39,734 nt of DNA from Verrucomicrobiota bacterium (GTDB taxonomy: Bacteria; Verrucomicrobiota; Kiritimatiellia; RFP12; UBA1067), in assembly GCA_022704145.1 (NCBI GenBank), contig JAKJGY010000018.1, forward strand, positions 1 to 39,734, in the 5' to 3' direction. The position numbers were made by a program, and so were the translations under genes. The stretch's first letter is position 1; each line of letters starts with the position of its first letter. Under the pieces are notes generated by a model, which had not been told where the DNA came from, made no database searches, and saw only the letters and a list, made by a program, of their open reading frames with translations. Below, in pieces: positions 23,511-32,066 of this stretch.

Positions 23511-25139
23511 ATGAAGCACGCGCTTCTGGTCACCGCGCTCGCCGCCGCCGTCTCGACGGCGGCAGGCGGCGCACGGGCTGCCACACCGCAGACGGAAACG
23601 CCCATGCCCGTCATCGTCAACATGGCGGCGGACGGTGTGGTCAACTTCGTGTACCAGCAGTTCGTGCGGCAGGGCACGAACCTCACGGTCGCCGTGGCGG
23701 CGCTGGAGAAGGAAGTCGATCAGTATCAGCACACGGGCGTCACGCACCTCTTCTGGAACGTCAACTACCAACGGACGGGCTATGCCAGCGCGGTGTGGCC
23801 GAGCTACTGGGACGTGCCCGACCCCGAGACGCAGGTGACGGAATGGCCGCGCACCTATTACCTGCTCCACAAGCTGGGCATCGACGACGTCTTCGAGCGG
23901 CTGATTCCACGCACGCGCGAGAAGGGCCTCTCGCCCTGGGTGTCGCTGCGTATGAACGATCATCACTACCTCGGCGACTTCAGCCGGGTCAGCCCGCTGC
24001 TGTTCAACCACCCGGAGCTGCGCCTGAACAACGGCAAGGGGCTTTTCAACTACATGAAACCCGAAGTCCGTGACCACTACCTGCGGCTTGCCGCCGAGGT
24101 GCTCCAGCGTTACGACATCGACGGGCTGGAGCTGGACTGGATCCGTACGCCCAGCAATTTCCACGAGGCTGAGCTGGAGCAAGGCCGCGCGACCCTCACC
24201 GCGTTCATCAAGGACGTCCGCCACCTGACGCGGCAGGCCGCGCAACGCCGCGGTCATCCCGTGAGCCTCGCCGTCCGCGTGCCCGCCACGCCCGAGTTCG
24301 CGTGGGGCAAGGGCTTCGACGCAGAAGGCTGGGCTAAGTCCGGTCTGGTGGACATGCTCATCCCCTGCGACTGGTGGAGCGGTTTCAACGGCGCTATCCC
24401 CGTCGAGCTTTGGCGCGAGCGGCTGGGCGAGCAGGGCCGGGCCTGCCTGATCGTACCGGGCACCGCAGGCACTTACTCCTGCATCGCCAAAGGCCCGCAG
24501 ATGAACCACAGCCTGGCCGCCATGCGCGGCTTCGCGGCCTCGATGTACGGTCGTGGCGCGGACGGGCTCTACCTCTTTAACCACTTCCATGCGGTGACTT
24601 CCACGGTACGGACCCGCACGCCGGAGGGCGCAAGCGTCGCCGAAGGCACGCTCGCCGACCTGCTCCGCGCCGCCGGGGATCGCGCGGCGGCCGTCCGCCT
24701 GCCGCGCGTACACGCCCTGACGCTGCACGACTGCCTGCCTACGAAGACCGCCTATCGTACGCCGCTGCCCGCCGCCGTCACGAACGGCGCGCCCGTCACG
24801 TTGCGTCTCCACACGGGGCCCCGTCCCGCCGCAGGCAGATGTGAGTTGCGCGTCGGCCTGAGCGACGCGGAGGGCCTCGCCAGCGCCCGCCTTGAGGCAT
24901 GCGTCAACGGTATGCCCTGCCCCGCGCTGGCAGACTTCCCGCCGCCCGCGAAACCGCCCGCCAACGCTGACACGCCGCGCCAGCACGTCTGCGAGGTCGC
25001 GCCGCGCGTCGTTCGCTTCAACGTGCCGCTCGCGGCGCTTGCGGCAGGCGACAACACGGTCACGCTCGCCCTCGCGGAGGGGGTGCCGCAGACGGCGGTC
25101 TGGCTCGAAATGTCGATTGAACCGTGCGACACGCCCTGA
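23511..25139 (+). CDS. Secreted TIM-barrel glycoside-hydrolase-like protein
   Basis: A 542-residue protein with signal peptide MKHALLVTALAAAVSTAAGGARA; AAAGGA at 23499-23504 is the ribosome binding site. The main domain (about 30-400) reads as a TIM barrel. Strand ends carry VTHLFWNVNY, LSPWVSLRMNDHH, YDIDGLELDWIR (Glu207 and Asp209, the likely catalytic region), VSLAVRVPATPEF, DMLIPCDWW and GLYLFNHFH. This pattern resembles the glycosyl-hydrolase-like TIM-barrel families related to GH10/GHL10 and family-10-like hydrolases, but I cannot place it in one CAZy family. Residues about 430-540 form a beta-sandwich (VTLRLHTGPRP, CELRVGLSDAEG) that may bind sugar. It belongs to the cluster by tight spacing, 22 bases after the previous stop. 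Confidence 0.8.
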   Translation: MKHALLVTALAAAVSTAAGGARAATPQTETPMPVIVNMAADGVVNFVYQQFVRQGTNLTVAVAALEKEVDQYQHTGVTHLFWNVNYQRTGYASAVWPSYWDVPDPETQVTEWPRTYYLLHKLGIDDVFERLIPRTREKGLSPWVSLRMNDHHYLGDFSRVSPLLFNHPELRLNNGKGLFNYMKPEVRDHYLRLAAEVLQRYDIDGLELDWIRTPSNFHEAELEQGRATLTAFIKDVRHLTRQAAQRRGHPVSLAVRVPATPEFAWGKGFDAEGWAKSGLVDMLIPCDWWSGFNGAIPVELWRERLGEQGRACLIVPGTAGTYSCIAKGPQMNHSLAAMRGFAASMYGRGADGLYLFNHFHAVTSTVRTRTPEGASVAEGTLADLLRAAGDRAAAVRLPRVHALTLHDCLPTKTAYRTPLPAAVTNGAPVTLRLHTGPRPAAGRCELRVGLSDAEGLASARLEACVNGMPCPALADFPPPAKPPANADTPRQHVCEVAPRVVRFNVPLAALAAGDNTVTLALAEGVPQTAVWLEMSIEPCDTP

Positions 25140-25200
25140 CGCGCCGCAAAGCCTTGCGCGCAACCGTTGATTTCAATATAACAAAAAAAGGGAGAACCGC

Positions 25201-26787
25201 ATGAACCGCATCCACGCCGCCATCCTTCCGTTGCTCTACCTGCCGCTGCTTGCCGCCCAGGCGCAAGCGCCGGCGTTTGTCGCGCCGCCGCAATATGCCG
25301 GCCCGCCACAGCCGCAGCACGCCGTCACCAACCGCGCCTTTCAGGGCATCTCCAGCCTGGCGGTCTCGCCCGGCGGGCGTCTCTGGGTCAACTGGTACGC
25401 GGGCCTGACCCCCGGCGAGGACAAGAACAACTATGTTGTCCTCGCCACCAGCGGAGACAACGGCAAGACGTGGAAAGAGGTGCTCGTTGTCGATCCTGAC
25501 GGAGAAGGGCCGGTGCGCACCTTCGACCCGGAACTCTGGATGGGGCCCGACGGCAAGCTGCGTCTCTTCTGGGCGCAGTCCGTGGGCCATGAGTGTACGC
25601 TCGGCGGGGTGTGGATGATGGAGACCGCCGAGCCCGAGGCCGAGCAGCCGAAGTGGAGGCCGCCCGTGCGTGTCGCGGACGGCGTGATGATGTGCAAGCC
25701 GCTCGTGCTCTCCACCGGCGAGTGGGTTCTGCCCACCTCCACCTGGCGCGCCACGGACTTCAGCGCGAAGATGACCGTCTCGGAGGACCAGGGCAGGACC
25801 TGGGCCACCCGCGGCGCGGCGAACGTGCCGAAAGGCGCCCGCGAGTTCGACGAGCACCTGTTCATCGAGCGTGGGGACGGCTCGCTCTGGATGCTGGTCC
25901 GCACCAAATACGGCATCGGCGAAAGTGTCTCCGTCGACCGCGGCAGGACATGGCCCGAGGTCACGCCCTCCGCGCTCGCCCATCCCAGCGCGCGCTTCTT
26001 CATCACGCGCCTTGTCTCCGGCAGCCTCCTGCTCGTCAAGCACGGGCCGCTCACTGAGAAGACCGGACGTTCGCACCTGACCGCCTTCATCTCGAAAGAC
26101 GAGGGCAGGACGTGGGGCGGGGGGCTCCTGCTCGACGAGCGCAACGGCGTCTCCTACCCCGACGGCCAGCAGACCGCGGACGGCACGGTCATCATCACTT
26201 ACGACTACAGCCGCACCGGCGCGCGACACATCCTTTTCGCCGCTTTCCGCGAGGAGGACGCGCTTGCGGGTAAGGACGTCTCGGGCGCGGTGCGCCTGCG
26301 GCAGCTTGTCAGCGAGGCCTCCGGCGGGCTCGAGAAACCCAAAGCGGGCGTGAACGCCAACGCCGACGGCACGCCGCTCGTCAGAGCCCCGGCGGGCGCG
26401 TTCGCCGCCGAGACCTACGAGTCGGCCGCATTCGAGAGGGAGGCCAAGCTATTCGCCGACCGCGGTTACATCTGCGCCGAGGCGCCCGAGGCGCTCCAGG
26501 GTTTCCGCTTCCTGCGTGTGCCGCTTGACGGCCGGAAGGCGTTGCGCTGCGCCCGCGCGGGCATGGTCTACCTGCTCACGCCCGTCCCGGAGCGCAACGC
26601 CGACAGCGTGGCGGCCGAACTCGTGGCGCAGGGGTTTCAGAAGGTGCGGCTGCCCGAGACGCGGCTTTTCGACGTCGCTAACCCGCGAAACTTCTGCACG
26701 CTCTACCAGAAGGCGTGCGTCGAGGGCGAGACCGTCGGCTTCGGCAAATGGGCCGTCCCGCTCTTCATCCAAGCCGCGGAGCGGTAG
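25201..26787 (+). CDS. Secreted sialidase-like (BNR/Asp-box) protein with C-terminal novel module
   Basis: A 528-residue protein with signal peptide MNRIHAAILPLLYLPLLAAQAQA and a good AAGGGAG site. The sialidase-like propeller (about 40-370) has four Asp-boxes: SGDNGKTW (84), SEDQGRTW (194), SVDRGRTW (244) and SKDEGRTW (298). SYPDGQQTADGTVIITYDYSR follows, a pattern typical of exo-alpha-sialidase-like proteins. Residues 414-523 are the same module that is N-terminal in the proteins at 16335 and 21356. The propeller probably reads a glycan; catalytic residues of true sialidases (Arg triad, Tyr/Glu) cannot be assigned by eye. It is the last gene of the C-rich block, and a spacer of about 250 bases with a new promoter follows. 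Confidence 0.83.
   Translation: MNRIHAAILPLLYLPLLAAQAQAPAFVAPPQYAGPPQPQHAVTNRAFQGISSLAVSPGGRLWVNWYAGLTPGEDKNNYVVLATSGDNGKTWKEVLVVDPDGEGPVRTFDPELWMGPDGKLRLFWAQSVGHECTLGGVWMMETAEPEAEQPKWRPPVRVADGVMMCKPLVLSTGEWVLPTSTWRATDFSAKMTVSEDQGRTWATRGAANVPKGAREFDEHLFIERGDGSLWMLVRTKYGIGESVSVDRGRTWPEVTPSALAHPSARFFITRLVSGSLLLVKHGPLTEKTGRSHLTAFISKDEGRTWGGGLLLDERNGVSYPDGQQTADGTVIITYDYSRTGARHILFAAFREEDALAGKDVSGAVRLRQLVSEASGGLEKPKAGVNANADGTPLVRAPAGAFAAETYESAAFEREAKLFADRGYICAEAPEALQGFRFLRVPLDGRKALRCARAGMVYLLTPVPERNADSVAAELVAQGFQKVRLPETRLFDVANPRNFCTLYQKACVEGETVGFGKWAVPLFIQAAER
26440..26769 (+). other. Shared cluster module, copy 3 (C-terminal)
   Basis: Encodes residues 414-523 of the second sialidase-like protein. 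It keeps LFADRGY, FRFLR, LLTPVP, AQGF, ETRLFD, LYQKA, GETVGFGKWAV in the same order as copies 1 and 2, but lies behind rather than before the propeller. Confidence 0.72.
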
Positions 26788-26917
26788 CCTCGTCCCAAGC
26801 GCTCCGCCCATATTAGACGCTTCGCTCCCGAACACCCCGTCTCCCACCCATGAGGCAGTTGACCCGACACGCGACATGACCCGTGCTGATTGCGAGCGTG
26901 CGACTGCGATATGGCGG

Positions 26918-26947
26918 TTGTCACGTCGCGGTGATGAGTGTTATAGT
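26918..26947 (+). promoter_or_regulatory. Sigma70-type promoter for the mosaic surface protein
   Basis: TTGTCA (26918-26923, five of six to TTGACA), an 18-base spacer and TATAGT (26942-26947, five of six to TATAAT). It stands about 90 bases ahead of the chosen ATG at 27037. The rest of the 26788-27036 spacer shows no other clear element. Confidence 0.5.
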
Positions 26948-27036
26948 TGGCCCGTCTTATCAAGGTTCTGGTGAGCGGAGGCGTTTACCCTGCAAAGGAT
27001 GAGCGCCGGTCTGCAGGATGTCTCGGGAGGATGGGT

Positions 27037-30000
27037 ATGAGGAAGGTCTTCGGGGTGGCTCTGGCTGCGTTTTGGGTTGCGGTGGCGGCGCGCGGCGCGG
27101 ACGGCATGTGGGCGGTGGACGCGAGCGGCGCCTGGGCGGAGCCGGGAAATTGGACGAACGGCGCGGTGGCGGGTGGCGTCGGCGCGCTGGCCTTCTTCAC
27201 CAACAGCACGCTGGACCGTGTGGTGACCGTTCCCGCAGAGGGTGTGACGGTCGGGCGCATGGAGTTCCGCTCCGGTGCGGGTAACAACAACTGGACGTTC
27301 ACCAACGGCGGCCCGGTGACGCTCGACGGTCCGCTGCGGCGGCTGACGATGGTGAAGGGCACGCAGAAGTTCTATGTGCCGGTCGTGGCGACGAACGGTT
27401 TTCAGAAGGAGCCTGCGGGCGGGGGCGGCACGGTGCAGTTTTTGCGGACGATGACCTCGACCGGGCGGGTGGATGCGCTGACCGGCTGGCTCATGGCGAC
27501 GCCGGAGCTGGTCGAGGCGTCGGCGGCGGCTGCGCCGGTAATCGAGGATTTCTTCACGGCGGGCTCGCTCTATCTGACCTCGGGCTCGGCCAGCTTTTCC
27601 GCGGCGCCAGGCCGGGCCGCCAGCGTGTCGGTCTGGACGCTGGCGTCGGGCAGCCGGACGGTCACGGCGGCCTCGAGCACCAATACGGCTTCGATTGTGG
27701 CCGGGCAGCGTGTGACAGGCAGCGGCGTCCCTGCTGGCGCGTATGTGAGCCGGATCGTCAGCCCGGCCAGCTTCGAGCTGAGCGTGCCGGCGACGGCGGA
27801 CGGCACGGCGGCGTTGGCGTTCGCCGCGTACCTGCCTGCCTCACGCACCCGCATCGGGAGCGTGAACACCGACAACAACCACATCGGCACCGCGGCCGAG
27901 CTTCAGGTCAACAACACCGGCACGCAGCCCCTGACGGTGGAGGTCGGTCGGCTGGAAGGCGGCGACAACCTGCGCAAGACCGGGGGCGGGACCCTGAAGG
28001 TCGGCGACCTCTCGGGTATGAACAGCTCGGTGCGTCTCGATGCGGGGACGCTGGCGGTGGACAATCCGCTGTTCGCCGAGCCAGTGCCCGCTGCGGCGCC
28101 CGCGCTGCACATGGACGCGTCGGCAGCGTCGACCGTGACGCTTGGAGCGGGCGGCACGGTGACGGAGTGGCGCGACGTGAATGGCTCGAACGTCGCCTCG
28201 GTGGTCGCGGGGATGAACGCGCCGACGCTGCTGGCGGGCGCGCTCAATGAGCGTGCGGCGATCGACTTCGGCGTTTTCGGAGGGGCGGGCGGATCGTTGG
28301 GGTGGGCGGCGCCGGTCAGCGACATCCGCGCGGTCTTCCTGGTGGTGGGCACGCAGGAGAAGGGCGGTTTCCTGTTGGGGTCATACGATACGGCGGGCTT
28401 CACCGGCATCTATGATTTTCATCGTGGCGGGCCGGACGGCCTGCAGGGCACGTCGGTGGCGCATCCTCTGGCGGCCGCGAATGCGTGCGCGGGTTTCCGC
28501 AGCGCGGCGCTTTACAGTGACGGGCAGCGGCTGTCGGCCACGGCGGACGGGGTCAGCGGGACTTACCAGTTGGTCGAGGTGCTGCTCACGGCTTCCGGAC
28601 GGGCGAACGCCTTCTGCTTTGACCGGATCGCGGAGCGTAACCGGGCGGGCGGACAGCGGTTGTGCGAGGTGCTGGTCTACACCCGTGCGCTGAGCGAGAC
28701 GGAGCGGCTGCAGACCCAGTCGTATCTGGCGCAGAAATGGTTCAACCGCACGCTCCGCGCGGCGCCGGGAAGCTCCGAGATGCATCAGGTGGTGGCGAAG
28801 AACGCGTCGCCGGTGGCGTTGCAGGTGACGCCCGGGACACGGCTGACGGTGGACGCCGTGGCGGGTATCAAGCGGGTTGAGTTCGGCGGCGGCGGCACGG
28901 CGGTGCTCAAGAACAACAGCCTTTCCGGTGCGCAGCTCGTGCTGCGCGACGGTACGGTGGAGCTGCCCTCGGCGGCGGGCGTGCCGGTGCCCGCGCACAA
29001 TCCGATCTCCAACGCGTTTTTCCATGTTGACGCGAGCGCGCCGGGGACGGTGATCACGGACGCGGGCGGCCGCGTGCTGGAGTGGCGCGACGTGAACTAT
29101 GCCCAGAACGGCAGGGCGGCTTCAGCGCCGCCGCCGCCAGCCACCACGGCCCACTATCCCGATTTCCGCGCGAACAGCCTCAACGGGTTGCCGGTGATCG
29201 ACTGCGGGGCGCTCTACTCCGGCAAATGTCTGCTGTGGAACCACACGAACACCAATATCCGTGCGGTGTTTGTGGTGTACGGCTCGCTGGTGGACGACCT
29301 CGCCGCGTTTCTGATCGGCGACTGCGGCAACCCGCCGGTGTACGGCGGCACGCCGCACTTCCATCGCGGCATTGACGGCACGGTGTGGTACAGCGGCGCG
29401 CACAGCGTGTTCCGCACGGCCCCCGCGTTCTTTAACGGGCGGGTCGTTGATAACGGCGAGCGGTTCGTGATGCCTGAGACGCCGACGGTCTTCAGCACGG
29501 TGGCGGTCGACTATTCCGGTACGCCGACGGCCTCGGCCTTTGCTGTGGACCGGTGGCGCGCGGATAACCTGACGTGGCGCACCGGTGGGAGCACGCTGGC
29601 GGAGGTCATCATCTTCACCAACCGCCTGAGCTATAGCGAGAGGCGGGAGGTCGAGGCGTATCTGATGAGGAAGTGGCTTAACCAGCCTGCTCCCGGGTAC
29701 ACGCTCGCCGGTAACGTCCGTGACGGGCTGCCGGGGCTGGAGGTGCAGGCCACGAACCGGATCGCCGTGGCGGTGACGGGCACGGGGACGGTGGCGATAC
29801 CGGAGGTCTCGGGTACGGGCGGTCTGGTCAAGAGGGGCGGCGGCACGCTCGTATTGGGGGACACGCGTAACCTCGCGGGCGCGGTTACGGCTGAGCAGGG
29901 GCGGCTGCGTCTGGGCGGCTACCGCCCTGTGCCTGCGGCTGCCGGGTTGCCCGGAGGCCTGGCGTTCCGCATGGACGCTTCGGCGGCGGAATGTCTGGTG

Positions 30001-32055
30001 ACCGCGGAGTCGGGCGGTACGGTTTACGTGACACGGGCGAACGATGCCGATGGGCGCGGGTTTTATGCGTGGGCCACGAACGACGCGTCCCGGCCGGTGC
30101 TGGAGGCGGGCGCGCTGAACGGTCGGCCGGTGCTGGACTTCGGCGCTTATGGGAGCGGACGTTGCCTGCTGTGGTCGAATCTGGTGAGTACGGTGCGGAC
30201 GGTCTTCTGGGTGGTCGGGTCACAGAGTGGCGGCGGCTTCCTGCTGAGCTGCGATCCGCGCTACGGCACGAGTGACGATTACACGCATTTTCACCGTGGC
30301 GACCCGTTCAACGCGGTGCAGGGCCGCCTGTGGCGCGGCAACGCATCCGCCTTTGTGCGTGGCGGTGTCACGCGGCTGAACGGCGTGGTGGTCAACGGCG
30401 AGATGGCGCCGCTGGGCGGAGGGTTTGACCTGATCTCGTTGGTGACGACGGACAACACGCGCGCCTCGATGTTCGCTGGCGACCGCAACTTCCCGGATCG
30501 TTCCGGCGGCCAGAAGCTTGCGGAGGTGTTGGTCTTTACGCGGGCGTTGTCGGCGCAGGAGGTTCGGGATGTGGAGGCCTATCTCTCGGAGAAGTGGTTC
30601 GGACGCGTTCCGGGCGGCTATGTCGGCGCGTCGCCTTCGGTGGGCGCGGTGATGACGGCGGAGGACGGTACGGTGGAGGTGGATGCGGCGGGCCTCACGG
30701 TCGGCGGCGTGGACGGCGGTGCGCAGTTCGTGAAGACCGGCGCGGGTGTGCTGACGGTCGGCGGACTCTCGACGGTGACGGGGCGTGTGGTCGTCGCCGA
30801 GGGCGGGCTGACGGTGGGCGGCACCCTCTACGCGGACGTTCCTGTGACGGGAGGGCGGATCTACCACATCGACCCTTCGCGCACGGAGACGCTGGTGTTC
30901 GCTCAAGACGGCTCGGTCACGTCGGTCTACTCGCTGGTCGGCAGCAACGTGGCGCGGCGCTGGGACTATTCCGTGAACTACAAGGGCGCGCTGTATGTTC
31001 AGGGGGCGCTGAACGGCCTGCCGGTGCTGGATTTCGGCGCGTTCGGGTCGCAGCGCTTCCTTGAGCTGGAGCAGCATGTCGAGAACGTGAGGTCCATCTT
31101 CATGGTTTTCGGCAGTCAGGGGGGGGGCGGCTGGCTGCTGGGCGATAAGATTGCGAATAACAGCCATCGGCAGTTCCACCGCAACAACACGGGCGGCTGG
31201 GGCGTTTACACGACGCCGATGTTCGAGGGCGGGTACGGCGAGAACGGCAACATCCATACCCTCGGCGTGACGCGGCAGGACGGGGTGATCGTGAACCCGC
31301 GGACGACCGGTTTTAACGGCGGGTACCAGCTTATCGAGGTGCACGCCTCCTCCTCGACCCACTTCCAGGGGCATGGGTTCGACCGTTCGCGCAGCGAGGC
31401 GAATCTCGATGTGCCGGACGGCAACCTACCCTCGCGCTCCGGCGGGCACCGGCTGGGCGAGGTGATCGCGTATGACCGTCTGCTGACGGCTGAGGAGCGG
31501 CAGCAGGTGTACGACTATCTGGCCACGAAGTGGATGGGGCGCGCGGTGGCGGGCGTTCGGCGCGTCGGTACGGCGGTGGCTCAGGAGATCAAGGTCTGTC
31601 AGGGAGCGTGGGCCGAGCTGGGTGGCGAGACGGTCACGGCGCTGGCGTTGACGGGCGGCGGCGCGCTGTCGAACGGCACGCTGGTCGTGACGGGTGTGCT
31701 GTCGCCCGGAGACGCGCCCGACGCGGTCGGGCTGTTGGGTGTCGGCAACCTCACGATGGCGACGGGCGCGCGCTATCGGGCGGACTACACGGCGGCGGGC
31801 AGCGACCGGGTTGAGGTGGCGGGGACGTTGTCGCTGCAAAGCGGTTGTGTGGTCGACCTCGGGCTGCATGAGCAGCCCAGGCCGATGAACGACATCGTCC
31901 TGTTCCGTTTTGACGCGCTCGAGGGGGCATCGCATCTCAGCACCTGGACGTTCGCGGGAGACGCGCCGGATCATTACGTGCCGCGGCTGACGCTGACGGC
32001 GGACACGGTGCGGGTGGTCTTTGTCCCGGACGGCACGATGATATTCGTCAAGTGA
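27037..32055 (+). CDS. Giant secreted mosaic protein: autotransporter-type beta-strand repeats alternating with four lectin-like modules
   Basis: A 1672-residue protein with signal peptide MRKVFGVALAAFWVAVAARG. ATG 27037 is chosen because GGGAGG (27025-27030) is six bases ahead. Four homologous LamG-like modules start near residues 351, 658, 973 and 1273. Each begins with a variant of F/A-x-x-M/V-DASA, contains L-N-G-x-P-V-L/I-D-F/C-G and I/V-R-A/T-V-F-x-V-x-G, and ends with L-x-E-V-x-x-F/Y-x-R-x-L-S-x-x-E ... Y-L-x-x-K-W. Between them are beta-helix strands of the autotransporter-associated repeat type (GGGTLKVGDLSG, RGGGTLVLGDTRNL, KTGAGVLTVGGLS). The C-terminal 170 residues are a beta-helix tail ending GTMIFVK. 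No beta-barrel or protease domain is seen. It is likely a surface adhesin or glycan-binding scaffold. Confidence 0.85.
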   Translation: MRKVFGVALAAFWVAVAARGADGMWAVDASGAWAEPGNWTNGAVAGGVGALAFFTNSTLDRVVTVPAEGVTVGRMEFRSGAGNNNWTFTNGGPVTLDGPLRRLTMVKGTQKFYVPVVATNGFQKEPAGGGGTVQFLRTMTSTGRVDALTGWLMATPELVEASAAAAPVIEDFFTAGSLYLTSGSASFSAAPGRAASVSVWTLASGSRTVTAASSTNTASIVAGQRVTGSGVPAGAYVSRIVSPASFELSVPATADGTAALAFAAYLPASRTRIGSVNTDNNHIGTAAELQVNNTGTQPLTVEVGRLEGGDNLRKTGGGTLKVGDLSGMNSSVRLDAGTLAVDNPLFAEPVPAAAPALHMDASAASTVTLGAGGTVTEWRDVNGSNVASVVAGMNAPTLLAGALNERAAIDFGVFGGAGGSLGWAAPVSDIRAVFLVVGTQEKGGFLLGSYDTAGFTGIYDFHRGGPDGLQGTSVAHPLAAANACAGFRSAALYSDGQRLSATADGVSGTYQLVEVLLTASGRANAFCFDRIAERNRAGGQRLCEVLVYTRALSETERLQTQSYLAQKWFNRTLRAAPGSSEMHQVVAKNASPVALQVTPGTRLTVDAVAGIKRVEFGGGGTAVLKNNSLSGAQLVLRDGTVELPSAAGVPVPAHNPISNAFFHVDASAPGTVITDAGGRVLEWRDVNYAQNGRAASAPPPPATTAHYPDFRANSLNGLPVIDCGALYSGKCLLWNHTNTNIRAVFVVYGSLVDDLAAFLIGDCGNPPVYGGTPHFHRGIDGTVWYSGAHSVFRTAPAFFNGRVVDNGERFVMPETPTVFSTVAVDYSGTPTASAFAVDRWRADNLTWRTGGSTLAEVIIFTNRLSYSERREVEAYLMRKWLNQPAPGYTLAGNVRDGLPGLEVQATNRIAVAVTGTGTVAIPEVSGTGGLVKRGGGTLVLGDTRNLAGAVTAEQGRLRLGGYRPVPAAAGLPGGLAFRMDASAAECLVTAESGGTVYVTRANDADGRGFYAWATNDASRPVLEAGALNGRPVLDFGAYGSGRCLLWSNLVSTVRTVFWVVGSQSGGGFLLSCDPRYGTSDDYTHFHRGDPFNAVQGRLWRGNASAFVRGGVTRLNGVVVNGEMAPLGGGFDLISLVTTDNTRASMFAGDRNFPDRSGGQKLAEVLVFTRALSAQEVRDVEAYLSEKWFGRVPGGYVGASPSVGAVMTAEDGTVEVDAAGLTVGGVDGGAQFVKTGAGVLTVGGLSTVTGRVVVAEGGLTVGGTLYADVPVTGGRIYHIDPSRTETLVFAQDGSVTSVYSLVGSNVARRWDYSVNYKGALYVQGALNGLPVLDFGAFGSQRFLELEQHVENVRSIFMVFGSQGGGGWLLGDKIANNSHRQFHRNNTGGWGVYTTPMFEGGYGENGNIHTLGVTRQDGVIVNPRTTGFNGGYQLIEVHASSSTHFQGHGFDRSRSEANLDVPDGNLPSRSGGHRLGEVIAYDRLLTAEERQQVYDYLATKWMGRAVAGVRRVGTAVAQEIKVCQGAWAELGGETVTALALTGGGALSNGTLVVTGVLSPGDAPDAVGLLGVGNLTMATGARYRADYTAAGSDRVEVAGTLSLQSGCVVDLGLHEQPRPMNDIVLFRFDALEGASHLSTWTFAGDAPDHYVPRLTLTADTVRVVFVPDGTMIFVK

Positions 32056-32066
32056 GGCGGGTCGCG

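Noticed and set aside
21380-23686. 768-residue open frame on the minus strand opposite the GH32/43-like gene
   Set aside because: The plus-strand product has a signal peptide and family motifs; the minus frame has none and crosses two genes.
23505-25163. 552-residue open frame on the minus strand opposite the TIM-barrel gene
   Set aside because: No domain or signal is seen; the coding evidence on the plus strand is clear, with barrel strand motifs and a good ribosome binding site.
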